Assembly: GCA_959604355.1 (NCBI GenBank)
Contig: CAUHAO010000009.1
Span: 1-64,000, forward strand
Direction of reading: 5' to 3'
From: an uncultured Eubacteriales bacterium
GTDB taxonomy: Bacteria > Bacillota > Clostridia > Oscillospirales > UBA644
Length of the DNA stretch: 64,000 nt
Positions 1 through 10,110 of the stretch are shown in pieces. Numbering within the stretch: the first letter of the stretch is position 1; each line of letters starts with the position of its first letter. The position numbers and the translations under genes were made by a program. The notes under the pieces are model-generated. The model made no database searches and was not told the origin of the DNA. It saw only the letters and a list, made by a program, of their open reading frames with translations.

Positions 1-200
1 ACCTCGGCAACGGACTTGTGCTTGAATTCAACTCCGTTGAGCCCGAAAAAGCGACGGGGTTCATGTATGCGGAAGTTGAATTCGGGAGCATTGAAGAGGC
101 GAGATCCTTCGTTCTGCCGCCGTATCTTGCCGACGCGCGCGAAGTGACGGATGACGCGTCATACCAGATGTGCAACTATTGGCTGCGCACGCGCGGATAA
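1..200 (+). CDS. CYTH domain protein, C-terminal fragment
   Basis: The 5' part lies outside the window; frame 3 is open from the first base to the TAA at 198-200, giving about 65 residues. The pattern G-F-M-Y-A-E-V-E-F, then S-x-E-E-A, then a proline-containing turn and E-V-T-D-D followed by a terminal helix, is the C-terminal signature of CYTH (adenylate cyclase class IV / thiamine triphosphatase) proteins. The family binds triphosphates in a beta-tunnel through acidic and basic side chains; the acidic E-V-E strand and the E-V-T-D-D segment are present. The substrate cannot be told from this fragment. It converges on trmO, whose stop codon lies 12 bases away. Confidence 0.75.
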   Translation, partial: LGNGLVLEFNSVEPEKATGFMYAEVEFGSIEEARSFVLPPYLADAREVTDDASYQMCNYWLRTRG

Positions 201-211
201 AGCAGCTAATA

Positions 212-895
212 TCAATGCAATTTAATGACGTCACACACGGTCAGCGTTTTTTCGTTGACCGTGAATTTTATATCGAACATGTCGAAAGGCATACCGTAAA
301 CACGTTCCCCGCCGCCGATATACGACGGACGCGGATCCTGCGCGAGAACACCGAGCAGGGCGTCACGTTTGCTTTCGGGTATCATTTCGAGGAATCTGTC
401 AGGGAAATCGACATTCAGCATATGATCCTGCACCTCGTCGGAAAATCCGCCGACGGCGTCGGGGTGACTGTCGGAATACGGAATATAAGGCTTTATGTCG
501 TATATCGGAGTGCCGTCAAGCATATCAGCACCCGAAACGACAAGAACGACGCCCTTGCCCTTTTCTTCCCTTACCTCTTCAAGCCTAACGGATGAAAGCC
601 CGATACTGTTCGGACGGAACGGTGAACGTGTCGCAAAAACGCCTACACGTGTGTTGCCGCCGAGCCTCGGCGGGCGTACAGTTGCGCTCCATGTGTCACG
701 TTCAGCCTGAGAAAAGCCCCAAAGCACCCACAGGTGCGAAAATCCATCTATCCCGCGCAGCGCGTCGGGGTCTCTGAATTCGGGTTCAAAGACAATTTCC
801 GCTTTAAGCTGCGGCACAAGTCCGCTTTGCCTCGGCACGCCGAATTTAGTCGGAAAATCCGTATGTATACGGGCTATCGTCTTGAGTTCGTTCAT
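212..895 (-). CDS. trmO: tRNA (adenine(37)-N6)-methyltransferase TrmO (TsaA/VirR family)
   Basis: Predicted SAM-dependent methyltransferase that adds the N6-methyl group to t6A37 in tRNAs reading ACY codons. The 227-residue product fits the family (E. coli TrmO is about 235). Family motifs visible are F-G-V-P-R-Q near residue 18, G-F-S-H-L-W-V-L-W near 51, and R-S-P-F-R-P-N-S-I-G-L near 90, which are SAM-pocket and dimer segments of the one-domain beta-barrel class. I start at the ATG at 895 because homology begins at M-N-E-L-K and the upstream 20 codons of the open frame overlap the preceding gene. It is the last gene of a minus-strand operon, 10 bases after the UPF0210 gene. tsaB and tsaE, needed to make its t6A substrate, are at 42.8-43.9 kb. 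Confidence 0.88.
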   Translation of the reverse strand: MNELKTIARIHTDFPTKFGVPRQSGLVPQLKAEIVFEPEFRDPDALRGIDGFSHLWVLWGFSQAERDTWSATVRPPRLGGNTRVGVFATRSPFRPNSIGLSSVRLEEVREEKGKGVVLVVSGADMLDGTPIYDIKPYIPYSDSHPDAVGGFSDEVQDHMLNVDFPDRFLEMIPESKRDALLGVLAQDPRPSYIGGGERVYGMPFDMFDIKFTVNEKTLTVCDVIKLH

Positions 896-905
896 GGTTT
901 CACCG

Positions 906-2273
906 TCAGTTCTTGAGGCTCTGTATCGGCGCGGGGATGCGGCCGCCGCGCGCAATGAATTTCGCGGGAGAAAAACGGCTTATTTTCATCACGGGTGCTT
1001 CGCCGAGAAGACCTCCGAAGCTCACGCTGTCGCCGACAGCCTTTCCGTATGCGGGAATTACACGCACGGCGGTCGTTTTGGAATTGACAACGCCGATTGC
1101 CGCCTCGTCCGCTATAAGCGCGGAAATAACGTCCGCTTCCGTGTCTCCGGGAACGGCTATCATATCAAGACCGACGGAGCAGACCGCGGTCATAGCCTCG
1201 AGTTTTTCTATCGGGAGAGCGCCGCGTCGGACGGCATCTATCATGCCCGCGTCTTCCGAAACGGGAATGAACGCACCCGAAAGTCCGCCTACCTGGCTCG
1301 ATGCCATGACTCCGCCCTTCTTGACCGCGTCATTGAGCAGCGCGAGTGCCGCGGTAGTACCGCAGCCGCCGCAGGATTCAAGACCCATTTGTTCAAGTAT
1401 GTGCGCCACGGAGTCGCCTATCGCGGGCGTGGGCGCAAGAGAAAGGTCCACGATGCCGAAAGGTACATTGAGACGTTTTGACGCTTCATTGGCAACGAGC
1501 TGACCGACTCTGGTTATCTTGAATGCAGTGCGTTTTATCGTGTCCGCGACAGCGCAAAGGTCACCGTCGCATTTCTCGAGTGCAGCCTTGACGACTCCGG
1601 GGCCCGAAACACCGACGTTTATCATGCATTCGCCTTCACCCGTGCCGTGGAACGCGCCCGCCATAAACGGGTTGTCCTCGGGGACGTTTGCGAACACGAC
1701 GAGCTTCGCGCAGCCTATCGAGGACTCGTCCTTGGTCTTATATGCGAGTTCTTTTATCACTTTGCCCATCATCGCGACGGCATCCATATTGATGCCCGCT
1801 TTGGTAGACGCGATATTCACCGACGAGCAGACGTTTTGAGTGGACGAGAGAGCATCGGGAATCGAGCGAATGAGCGCTTTATCGCTCACGGAAAAGCCCT
1901 TCTGCACGAGCGCGGAAAACCCTCCGATGAAGTTCACTCCGCATGTGTCGGCGGCACGCTGCAAGGTCTGCGCGAACGGCGTGCAGTCGAAATATTCGTT
2001 TTCTCCGCATACTGCCGCGGCTATCGACGCTATGGGCGTGACGGAAATGCGCTTGTTGATTATCGGAATGCCATACTGCTTTTCGATATCACAGCCCGTC
2101 GCGACGAGATTTTCCGCCTTACGGCATATCTTATCGTAAATTTTATCGGTGCATTTTTTCAGGTCGCTGTCGATGCAGCTGTATAGCGAGATGCCCATGG
2201 TTATGGTGCGGATATCCAGGTGTTCCTGGGTTATCATATTTATTGTTTCAAGTATATCGTGGTCGTTGAGCAT
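906..2273 (-). CDS. UPF0210 (DUF711) family protein
   Basis: A 455-residue cytoplasmic protein of the UPF0210/DUF711 family, at the normal family length. It begins [13 protein letters not shown] and has the family blocks D-I-R-T-I-T-M-G-I and [11 protein letters not shown] near residue 130. The family is a glycyl-radical-like alpha/beta barrel of unsettled function, so none is assigned. It almost always follows a UPF0237 ACT-domain gene, as here: that gene ends 24 bases upstream. The start has an AGAGGGG ribosome-binding site. This is a recognisable family, with no evidence of damage. Confidence 0.88.
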   Translation of the reverse strand: MLNDHDILETINMITQEHLDIRTITMGISLYSCIDSDLKKCTDKIYDKICRKAENLVATGCDIEKQYGIPIINKRISVTPIASIAAAVCGENEYFDCTPFAQTLQRAADTCGVNFIGGFSALVQKGFSVSDKALIRSIPDALSSTQNVCSSVNIASTKAGINMDAVAMMGKVIKELAYKTKDESSIGCAKLVVFANVPEDNPFMAGAFHGTGEGECMINVGVSGPGVVKAALEKCDGDLCAVADTIKRTAFKITRVGQLVANEASKRLNVPFGIVDLSLAPTPAIGDSVAHILEQMGLESCGGCGTTAALALLNDAVKKGGVMASSQVGGLSGAFIPVSEDAGMIDAVRRGALPIEKLEAMTAVCSVGLDMIAVPGDTEADVISALIADEAAIGVVNSKTTAVRVIPAYGKAVGDSVSFGGLLGEAPVMKISRFSPAKFIARGGRIPAPIQSLKN

Positions 2274-2297
2274 GTTTTTCCCCTCTGTTTATCTTTT

Positions 2298-2567
2298 TCA
2301 GACCGTGTGCATGGCGTTGAAGATGTCCTCGTGCATTGTGTGAATGACGAGACCGTTTTCCTTGCCGAGCGCGTCCATCGAGTCAACGAAGTCGTTGAAT
2401 TTCGATGTCATAGCGGAAATATCCACCATCATTATCATCACAAACAGCTCTTCCATGACCTTCTGCGTGATGTCGATGATGTTCGCACCGTTTTCGGCGC
2501 AAAGTCCGCTCACTTTTGAAATTATGCCTACACAGTCCTTACCTGTTACGGTTATAACAGCTTTCAT
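2298..2567 (-). CDS. UPF0237 ACT domain protein
   Basis: A single ACT domain of 89 residues. The opening M-K-A-V-I-T-V-T-G-K-D-C-V-G-I-I and the A-N-I-I-D-I-T-Q strand are typical of UPF0237, a small-molecule-binding regulatory fold related to GcvR. ACT domains usually bind amino acids; the ligand here is unknown. Lying between a solute-binding lipoprotein (14 bases upstream) and the UPF0210 gene (24 bases downstream), it is probably co-transcribed with both. Pairing with UPF0210 is the usual arrangement in Bacillota and Archaea, suggesting it senses a ligand for its partner, which is inference. AGAGG precedes the ATG. Confidence 0.88.
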   Translation of the reverse strand: MKAVITVTGKDCVGIISKVSGLCAENGANIIDITQKVMEELFVMIMMVDISAMTSKFNDFVDSMDALGKENGLVIHTMHEDIFNAMHTV

Positions 2568-2581
2568 GTTTACTACCTCTC

Positions 2582-3943
2582 TTATTTATAATTCAGGATA
2601 CTTCCCGAAACAAGCGATGTTATTTGTCCGACGGCCTCCTTTGCGGTGCGTGTACCGCGGATGACACGTTCAAACATTTCGTTTACGGAAGACGCCGTCT
2701 CTGCCGCGAGGACACTTCTGTCGGTGAATGCGCTGTTTACAGCGTCCGAATAGAGAGCGCTGTCCGATGTGCGGAAGAAATAATTTTTGAGTTTATTCGC
2801 GTTCGTCTGTCGGCTTTCACCTTCAAGATACGCGAACAGATCGTTTAGCGCCGCGCCTATTTCCTCATCATTTGCGAACTTCGTTACCGCGATGACATCG
2901 CAGTCCGAGGAGTAATACGCGGTACTGTCGCCGCCGAAAGACGTACCTTTGGGCATGAGACACCAGCCGAGATCCTCACCGAGAATATTCGCAACGGAGT
3001 CTTCCGACATGTCGAAACCCACCCTGCTGTTTGCCGCAAGGAAAAGCGTCTTGCCTTCCGCGAAAGCTTTTATATCCGCGCCTTCACGCACATCCGAGGG
3101 AGTATAGCAGACCTTGTCATCGTTGATGAGCCGATGCAGACGGTCGAGTGCGCGCACGGTGTTTTCATTATCGTATCCGCAGGAGTATACCCCGTCCGAG
3201 ACCTTGATTCTCTCGCCGCCCGACGAATATATGAAGGAATGTATCATATCGGGGTAAAGCGCCGTCGGATAGATGAACGCGTATGTGCCGGCACGCGTCA
3301 CGTTACTGCACATCTGCGCGAATCTGTCATATGTCCACATGCCGTTCGCCATAAGTTCATCTGGACTCTCAAGCCCGTATTGGCGGATGAGACCTCTGTT
3401 AAAAAGCAATATACCCGATACGTCGGGCGTCGTGTCGACCCACGCGGTGTTGATAAAGCCGTATGTCTTGCCGTCCTGGAAAGTCATGAGTTCTTTGAGA
3501 CCCGCCGCCCCCCATTCGTCGGAGGAGAAATCGAGGTCTTTGATATCCTGAAGTGCCGTAAGTTTATCGCCTCTCCACAGGCTGTAAACAGACGCCGCGT
3601 CTGTGTAGATAAGATCAGCATAACGCACAGAGCCTCCTGCCGAGACCTGTATATTCGACAGCAGCTGCGCTGCGGGAACGGCTCTTACGGAGACTTTGCA
3701 GCCGTATTTTTGTTCAATTTCCGCAAATCGCGCAAGGATTCTGTCTGCGTAAGCGTCGTTGCCTACGATAAAGCCGCCGTCAACGGAGGCGGACTGCCGT
3801 ATTTTGAGTTCACCGCCCTTAAGCGGAACTTTTTTTGTTTCGTTCGTGTCGCCGGGCTCTGTGACGACACACGCCGAAAGCATTACAGCGCAAACAAGGC
3901 TTGCCGCAGCCGCCTTCAATGCCGTATAAAATTTTCCATTCAT
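2582..3943 (-). CDS. Extracellular solute-binding lipoprotein (family 1, sugar type)
   Basis: A 453-residue lipoprotein: positive N-terminus, hydrophobic stretch, then lipobox L-S-A-C with the modified cysteine at residue 25. The mature part looks like a family 1 (carbohydrate) ABC solute-binding protein: a segment naming the first lobe near A-D-L-I-Y-T-D-A, an L-L-F-N-R-G-L segment near residue 180, and W-x-Y-D-R-F near 205. No permease or ATPase genes are adjacent, which is unusual for a functional importer; it instead heads an operon with UPF0237, UPF0210 and trmO. It may work with a distant permease or be a sensor. A clear promoter lies at 3996-4024. The ligand cannot be read from sequence. 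Confidence 0.72.
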   Translation of the reverse strand: MNGKFYTALKAAAASLVCAVMLSACVVTEPGDTNETKKVPLKGGELKIRQSASVDGGFIVGNDAYADRILARFAEIEQKYGCKVSVRAVPAAQLLSNIQVSAGGSVRYADLIYTDAASVYSLWRGDKLTALQDIKDLDFSSDEWGAAGLKELMTFQDGKTYGFINTAWVDTTPDVSGILLFNRGLIRQYGLESPDELMANGMWTYDRFAQMCSNVTRAGTYAFIYPTALYPDMIHSFIYSSGGERIKVSDGVYSCGYDNENTVRALDRLHRLINDDKVCYTPSDVREGADIKAFAEGKTLFLAANSRVGFDMSEDSVANILGEDLGWCLMPKGTSFGGDSTAYYSSDCDVIAVTKFANDEEIGAALNDLFAYLEGESRQTNANKLKNYFFRTSDSALYSDAVNSAFTDRSVLAAETASSVNEMFERVIRGTRTAKEAVGQITSLVSGSILNYK

Positions 3944-3995
3944 ATCTCAACTCTGCTTTCCGGCGCGGACAAAGCGCCACGCCTACATATAATTT

Positions 3996-4024
3996 ATAAT
4001 AACATATAATCAGTAATATATCAA
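3996..4024 (-). promoter_or_regulatory. Sigma-A promoter of the solute-binding lipoprotein operon
   Basis: On the minus strand TTGATA (4019-4024), 17 bases, TATTAT (3996-4001). It is about 50 bases before the lipoprotein start and the only good match in the gap, so it likely drives the four genes down to trmO. Confidence 0.7.
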
Positions 4025-4115
4025 GCACCGCCGCATTTTTTCTATAAAAATTTAAGAATATTCCGACGGAAACCGCGTAAAATATGAACTTATCTTGAAC
4101 ATTGGAGATTTTCGG

Positions 4116-4145
4116 TTGACACGCCCGAACCGCATATGTTATAAT
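4116..4145 (+). promoter_or_regulatory. Sigma-A promoter of rplU-rpmA
   Basis: Perfect consensus hexamers TTGACA (4116-4121) and TATAAT (4140-4145) with an 18-base spacer. This is the strongest-looking promoter in the window, as expected for ribosomal protein genes, and it is divergent from the promoter at 3996-4024. Confidence 0.9.
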
Positions 4146-4148
4146 AAG

Positions 4149-4228
4149 GAGCCGCTTAGAAGAGGCTCTGAAAAAACGGCGTGCCGTTTGCCTTAATAGC
4201 GAGTCTTAAATAAATGAGGGAAAACCCG
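4149..4228 (+). promoter_or_regulatory. rplU 5' leader, candidate L21 leader RNA
   Basis: The transcribed leader holds two hairpins: GAGCC (4149-4153) pairing with GGCTC (4164-4168), and AAACGG (4174-4179) pairing with CCGTTT (4184-4189). Bacillota commonly carry an L21-type autoregulatory leader here. I see the hairpins directly; assignment to that RNA family is by position and would need a covariance-model search. Confidence 0.45.
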
Positions 4229-4540
4229 ATGTACGCAGTATTTGTTACGGGCGGAAAGCAGTACAAAGCTTCTGAAGGCGATGTTCTGTTTATCGAAAAG
4301 CTCGACAACGAAGCAGGCGAGACTGTCAAATTCGACCAGGTTCTGCTCGTAAGCAACGACGGAAACGTCACAGTAGGCGACCCCTTTGTCAAAGGCGCTT
4401 ATGTCGAAGCAAAACTCGACAAGAACGGCAAAGGCAAAAAGGTTCGCATTTTCAAGTATAAGGCAAAGAAAGGCTACCGCAGACGCATGGGCCACAGACA
4501 GCCTTATTCCAAGATCACCGTTACTTCGGTGAACGCTTAA
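4229..4540 (+). CDS. rplU: 50S ribosomal protein bL21
   Basis: A 103-residue L21. The start M-Y-A-V-F-V-T-G-G-K-Q-Y-K and the basic C-terminal part with K-K-G-Y-R-R-R-M-G-H-R-Q are diagnostic; L21 binds 23S rRNA domain VI together with L20. The ATG at 4229 is chosen because family homology starts there and GAGGG (4216-4220) is well spaced; an earlier in-frame ATG at 4214 overlaps that ribosome-binding site. rpmA follows after 15 bases. In most Bacillota a small prp protease gene sits between these two; here there is no room for it. Confidence 0.97.
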   Translation: MYAVFVTGGKQYKASEGDVLFIEKLDNEAGETVKFDQVLLVSNDGNVTVGDPFVKGAYVEAKLDKNGKGKKVRIFKYKAKKGYRRRMGHRQPYSKITVTSVNA

Positions 4541-4555
4541 TCGGAGGTGTAGAGA

Positions 4556-6191
<1,636 letters not shown>

Positions 6192-6204
6192 TTGAGGTCC
6201 CGAC

Positions 6205-7113
6205 ATGGAAAAGTCCGCAACTGTACGCAATGTAATCCTTGTAATCATCGCGGCGATTTTGATCGCGGCGGGCATAACGGCGTGGCGCTATATCAACGGC
6301 GCAGGATATACTTTTAAATATGTCTGCGTCAACGAGCCCGCGTCAATGCAGTCTGTGATGGATAACGACGAACGCGTGACAAATGCGTTCCGAAATGTTC
6401 TGCGCCACTCGATCCCTGACAGTTCAACGGAAGTCTCCGCTGAGGATCCGACGTTCTATATTATCACGCACTCAGGTACGACTGCCGAACACAAGTACAA
6501 CATCTACGTGGAAAGTGTACTCAACAGAACTGCTTACATTGAAGACACTGTCAGCGGTGCTTTCATGAAGATTCGCCCGTCGGACTTTCTTTCCTTTTTC
6601 ACCCTTGACCGTATCGCGCCGTTTGTAGACAATTATTCTGAAATTCCCGAAGTCACGCTCAAGTTAAGCGGCGAGGCTTATACTGCAAAAGCCGTGTCGG
6701 CGACGTGGCGCTATGTCATGCCCGACGGCACTTACAGGAAGACCGACGCCGACGGCTCTGCGGTAATCGCGGAACTGTCTGAAGCGTCCGATTCCAACGC
6801 CTCTCTTGCTTTTTCGGCACTGTACGCCCCCGAATTTTCCGTCACGGTCGTTCTCGACGGAGAGAAAATATATGAAGGAGACCCGAAATCCGCGCCCGTA
6901 CTCAGAATATCTCCCGACTCAGTTATCGAACTGAGCCTCACGGCGACATGGCACGCGGATACCGAAAAAGACTATTACGGTACGGCTGAATACTTGTTCA
7001 CGCTGAAAGTTACAGGTGTTTCTGACGGCCCCACGCAAGAGCCCACGGACACACCCGACCAGAAACCGACGGACATTCCCGCGGAAGACCCGTCAGTCGC
7101 ACCCACAGAATAA
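6205..7113 (+). CDS. Membrane-anchored extracellular protein of unknown function
   Basis: A 302-residue protein I do not recognise. Residues 8-29 form one hydrophobic segment behind a short basic N-terminus, so the rest should lie outside the membrane. The body (40-275) is rich in beta-type sequence, including tryptophan-containing strands near 167 and 250. The last 30 residues are a low-complexity tail of P, T, D and E, similar to the linkers in the lipoproteins at 45-50 kb. It begins 13 bases after obgE with GAGG upstream, so it may be co-transcribed. No catalytic motif is evident. A terminator at 7123 closes the unit. Confidence 0.7.
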   Translation: MEKSATVRNVILVIIAAILIAAGITAWRYINGAGYTFKYVCVNEPASMQSVMDNDERVTNAFRNVLRHSIPDSSTEVSAEDPTFYIITHSGTTAEHKYNIYVESVLNRTAYIEDTVSGAFMKIRPSDFLSFFTLDRIAPFVDNYSEIPEVTLKLSGEAYTAKAVSATWRYVMPDGTYRKTDADGSAVIAELSEASDSNASLAFSALYAPEFSVTVVLDGEKIYEGDPKSAPVLRISPDSVIELSLTATWHADTEKDYYGTAEYLFTLKVTGVSDGPTQEPTDTPDQKPTDIPAEDPSVAPTE

Positions 7114-7122
7114 AACGCCGTA

Positions 7123-7150
7123 GGCGGAAGCACATGCTTCCGCCGTTTTT
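7123..7150 (+). terminator. Intrinsic terminator after the anchored protein
   Basis: Perfect stem GGCGGAAGC (7123-7131) / GCTTCCGCC (7136-7144), loop ACAT, then GTTTTT. Confidence 0.92.
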
Positions 7151-7159
7151 ATATATGAC

Positions 7160-7188
7160 TTGATTTTTCTGCATTTTTGTGCTATAAT
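7160..7188 (+). promoter_or_regulatory. Promoter of the beta-helix lipoprotein
   Basis: TTGATT (7160-7165), 17 bases, TATAAT (7183-7188), with TGC just upstream giving an extended -10 element. Confidence 0.8.
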
Positions 7189-7221
7189 TTACGTATCAAA
7201 ACGATGAAAGGTTCATCTGCG

Positions 7222-9828
7222 ATGAGAAAATTCCTCTGCGCTGCGGTGATTCTTGCCGCGCTGACAATAATATTTTCCGCATGCGGCGGTCACGGCCCCG
7301 AGATTCCCGCGGAAGAGCCGACGGACGAACCGCTTTACGCCGACGGCGAATGGGCGTTAATCAAAAGCACCTATAAATCGGGCGAGCTCAACGCCGCAAA
7401 CTATTTTGTAACACTTAACGGCGCAAAAGGCGACGGAGAGACCGACGACACGGCGGCGATAAACGCGACGCTGAAAAAAGCGGCACAGGCGGGAGGCGGC
7501 ACTGTATACGTTCCCGCAGGCACGTATCTCATTACTTCCCAGATAGTCATACCCGAAAACGTCACTCTCCTCGGCGACTTCATATCTCCCACGTCACGCA
7601 AGCCTTTGAGCGAAGGAACGGTGTTTGCCGTAGAGAAAACTGACGAAACTCTCAGCTCCCCTCTCATATCCATCTCAGGTTCGGGCGTGCTGGAAGATAT
7701 TTCCGTATTCTATAAAACACAATCCCCGTCCGATATCGTCAAATATCCGTATACGGTCATGCAGACATCAGGCAGGAAAGCAAAAATAAAAGACGTCGCG
7801 ATAATTAACGCATACAAGGGAATATCTTTTGTTTCCCCCGACACAGAGGACATTACTGTTGAAAACATATATATCACTGCCCTCGATACGGCGATATCCG
7901 TCACAACATGCTCCGATAAACTCACTTTGCGCAACGTCAATACGAGCCCGATATATTGGATCAACAACGGCCTCGACCAAACGCTCTCCGACAGCCTCAA
8001 ATCCGAAATGCTCGCGTCGCTCACGGCAATAAAACTTTATTGCAGCGCCGATGTGTTCGCGTCGGACATAACCATCGACACGGCGTATAGAGGGATACAT
8101 GTCAACCAGCCGTATGGAAGCAAAAAAAGCATACTCGCCGCAAATTTGACGACCTACAATGCGCACGAAGGCGTATTCGTGGACTCATGCTCGCAGAACG
8201 GTATCGCTTTCTCCTTCTGCGCTTTCAGAACGACTGACCTTTCGGATTCCGCGTCCGTTCGCTTCTCCCCTTCCTTCATCTCAACGGCGGTTTTCAATTC
8301 CTGTAATTTTCCCGGACGTCCCGGAACATGTATCAAAAGCGAAGGCCACGGACGTATATCCGCGGTAAACTGCACTTTCAGCGCATGGAGAACCGCTGCC
8401 ATAACATCGTCCGACATATCATTCACCTCCGCACTCAATACGTATTCATCCGCCGGAAGACTTGATGTCTTCTCCGATAAAACCGTCGGCACGTTCGCCC
8501 TCGACTCGCTGATATCACCACCCGCCAACGAATACGGCCTGGTATTTTCCGATGTTGTGCCCAATGAATACAATCCAGAAGGGCTTGAATTATCCATGTT
8601 CTCGGCGGACGTCTCCGCCCCGGCGATAAAGGACCGTATTTTTAAGATAACGGACTTCTACGCAGAAAACAACACGGATTTTTATCCCGCGCTTAAGAAA
8701 GCGATAGATGCCGCGTCGGAAGCCGGAGGCGGAACGGTTTTCATCCCGGCGGGAACGTACGATATGATAACCGGCATTATTGTTAAAAAAGGTGTGCGCA
8801 TACAAGGAACCGGCTGCACCGCGGATCCGACGGTCTCCACCGTCATCACAACGGCAATACCGTCGACTTCGGTAATGCGTCTGTTTGAACTCGAAAGCGG
8901 CGCGGCAATATGCGGAATAACCGTAAAGTGTACCGCGGAATCAGACCTCACGGTGACGGAAAAAACGGATTTCTCACAGTATACGGGGACCGCGTTCGCA
9001 GCATTCTCCGCCTCGGATATACACATCGAGGACGTGCTTGTGCTCAATGCGCCGAAAGCGTGCGTTTTTACGGACTGCACGGGAGTATGCGTTAAAAACC
9101 TGCACGGCTGTACTCTTGTCGCCGGCTTGGAACTCGCGAACTGCACAGACACATGCTTGCTTGATATAACATTTGACACCGAATACGCCTCGGATGCACT
9201 CATCAAATGGCAGCAGCCCCAATTCCGCGCCGTAACGGTCAACAGAGGCAGAAGCATACGTCTTTCGAATCTTTCACATACCAACGGAGACTACACCCTG
9301 CGTCTGGCCTCGGACGAAACGCCCGTCATCCCCGACGACCCGACATTTTCCGCCTGCGGTGTCTTCTCGGACACCGTCTACGCGACTGTAAGTGTTGACA
9401 AATTCGATTTCGCGGCGCTCGTCAATATTGCGTCAAGGCCGCAGATATTCAGCCAGAACGCTTATCATTTCAATGCGACATACGGTAACACGGGGAAAAT
9501 ATCCGTCGCGTCTCTGCTAGGCTCGGGAAATGTTACGGGAGCATGGAATATCAGAAGCGGCGAAGTGCGCCTGTATTCCTGCGTCGCGGCGTCCTCCGGC
9601 TCGTCAATGCTGAGATTGTCGGGCGGAGAGGTATCCGTTATAGGCTCCGTATTCCTCGACAACACATGCACCTATCACGTCCATATAGACTCGGGACAGG
9701 CACATCTTCTTGGCAATATTATCAATTCGACGACCTCGTTTAACGGTACTGAAAAAAGTTATTTGCGCAAATACGCGGACGAGGATTCTTTGCTTGAAGA
9801 CGACCTGAACCTGAAACAGGCCGATTGA
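7222..9828 (+). CDS. Large lipoprotein with two pectate-lyase-like beta-helix domains
   Basis: An 868-residue surface lipoprotein: signal peptide with lipobox F-S-A-C, modified cysteine at residue 21. Two repeats of the Pectate_lyase_3 entry module are clear: N-G-A-K-G-D-G-E-T-D-D-T-A-A-I-N near residue 65 with G-G-G-T-V-Y-V-P-A-G-T-Y, and a second near 473 with G-G-G-T-V-F-I-P-A-G-T-Y. Each is followed by strand-turn repeats of a right-handed parallel beta-helix. Such proteins bind or cut polysaccharides at the cell surface. I cannot place catalytic aspartates, so lyase, hydrolase or adhesin are all possible. The ATG at 7222 is preferred for a normal signal peptide, with GAAAGG 11 bases upstream; an ATG at 7204 is possible. 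It has its own promoter and terminator. Confidence 0.82.
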   Translation: MRKFLCAAVILAALTIIFSACGGHGPEIPAEEPTDEPLYADGEWALIKSTYKSGELNAANYFVTLNGAKGDGETDDTAAINATLKKAAQAGGGTVYVPAGTYLITSQIVIPENVTLLGDFISPTSRKPLSEGTVFAVEKTDETLSSPLISISGSGVLEDISVFYKTQSPSDIVKYPYTVMQTSGRKAKIKDVAIINAYKGISFVSPDTEDITVENIYITALDTAISVTTCSDKLTLRNVNTSPIYWINNGLDQTLSDSLKSEMLASLTAIKLYCSADVFASDITIDTAYRGIHVNQPYGSKKSILAANLTTYNAHEGVFVDSCSQNGIAFSFCAFRTTDLSDSASVRFSPSFISTAVFNSCNFPGRPGTCIKSEGHGRISAVNCTFSAWRTAAITSSDISFTSALNTYSSAGRLDVFSDKTVGTFALDSLISPPANEYGLVFSDVVPNEYNPEGLELSMFSADVSAPAIKDRIFKITDFYAENNTDFYPALKKAIDAASEAGGGTVFIPAGTYDMITGIIVKKGVRIQGTGCTADPTVSTVITTAIPSTSVMRLFELESGAAICGITVKCTAESDLTVTEKTDFSQYTGTAFAAFSASDIHIEDVLVLNAPKACVFTDCTGVCVKNLHGCTLVAGLELANCTDTCLLDITFDTEYASDALIKWQQPQFRAVTVNRGRSIRLSNLSHTNGDYTLRLASDETPVIPDDPTFSACGVFSDTVYATVSVDKFDFAALVNIASRPQIFSQNAYHFNATYGNTGKISVASLLGSGNVTGAWNIRSGEVRLYSCVAASSGSSMLRLSGGEVSVIGSVFLDNTCTYHVHIDSGQAHLLGNIINSTTSFNGTEKSYLRKYADEDSLLEDDLNLKQAD

Positions 9829-9841
9829 AACTGAAAACCCG

Positions 9842-9884
9842 AGCATCTCCGTGAGAGAAATTTCTCTCACGGAGATGCTTTTTA
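9842..9884 (+). terminator. Intrinsic terminator after the beta-helix lipoprotein
   Basis: AGCATCTCCGTGAGAG (9842-9857) pairs perfectly with CTCTCACGGAGATGCT (9864-9879), followed by TTTTT. The stem of 16 pairs is one of the longest in the window. Confidence 0.95.
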
Positions 9885-9937
9885 TTCGTCATTTTGCACA
9901 TAAATCTAAAAACAGTAAATTATTTTTAATTTATATA

Positions 9938-9966
9938 TTGATTTTTTACAAAAAGTGTAGTATAAT
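9938..9966 (+). promoter_or_regulatory. Promoter of the EF-G paralogue
   Basis: TTGATT (9938-9943), 17 bases, TATAAT (9961-9966). The leader to the start codon is about 140 bases with only small hairpins (GGGGA/TCCCC near 10025); I recognise no riboswitch in it. Confidence 0.8.
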
Positions 9967-10110
9967 GTACAGGAGAAAGCTTAAATTCGTCTTTTTTGTT
10001 TCTTAATTCGCAGAAAATCAGTTCGGGGAGTTCCCCTGCATAGATTTTAATAAAACAAATTACGATCCGACACGGTCAAAAGCGTGACGGAGCGAAAGGA
10101 GACTGTTCTT

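Noticed and set aside
234..262. Inverted repeat CACGGTCA ... TGACCGTG near the trmO end
   Set aside because: Lies in trmO coding sequence and has only a weak T tail; may help end the CYTH transcript but not enough to call.
9967..10110. Possible riboswitch in the long leader of the EF-G paralogue
   Set aside because: Only short hairpins (GGGGA/TCCCC, CACG/CGTG) and no known aptamer blocks.
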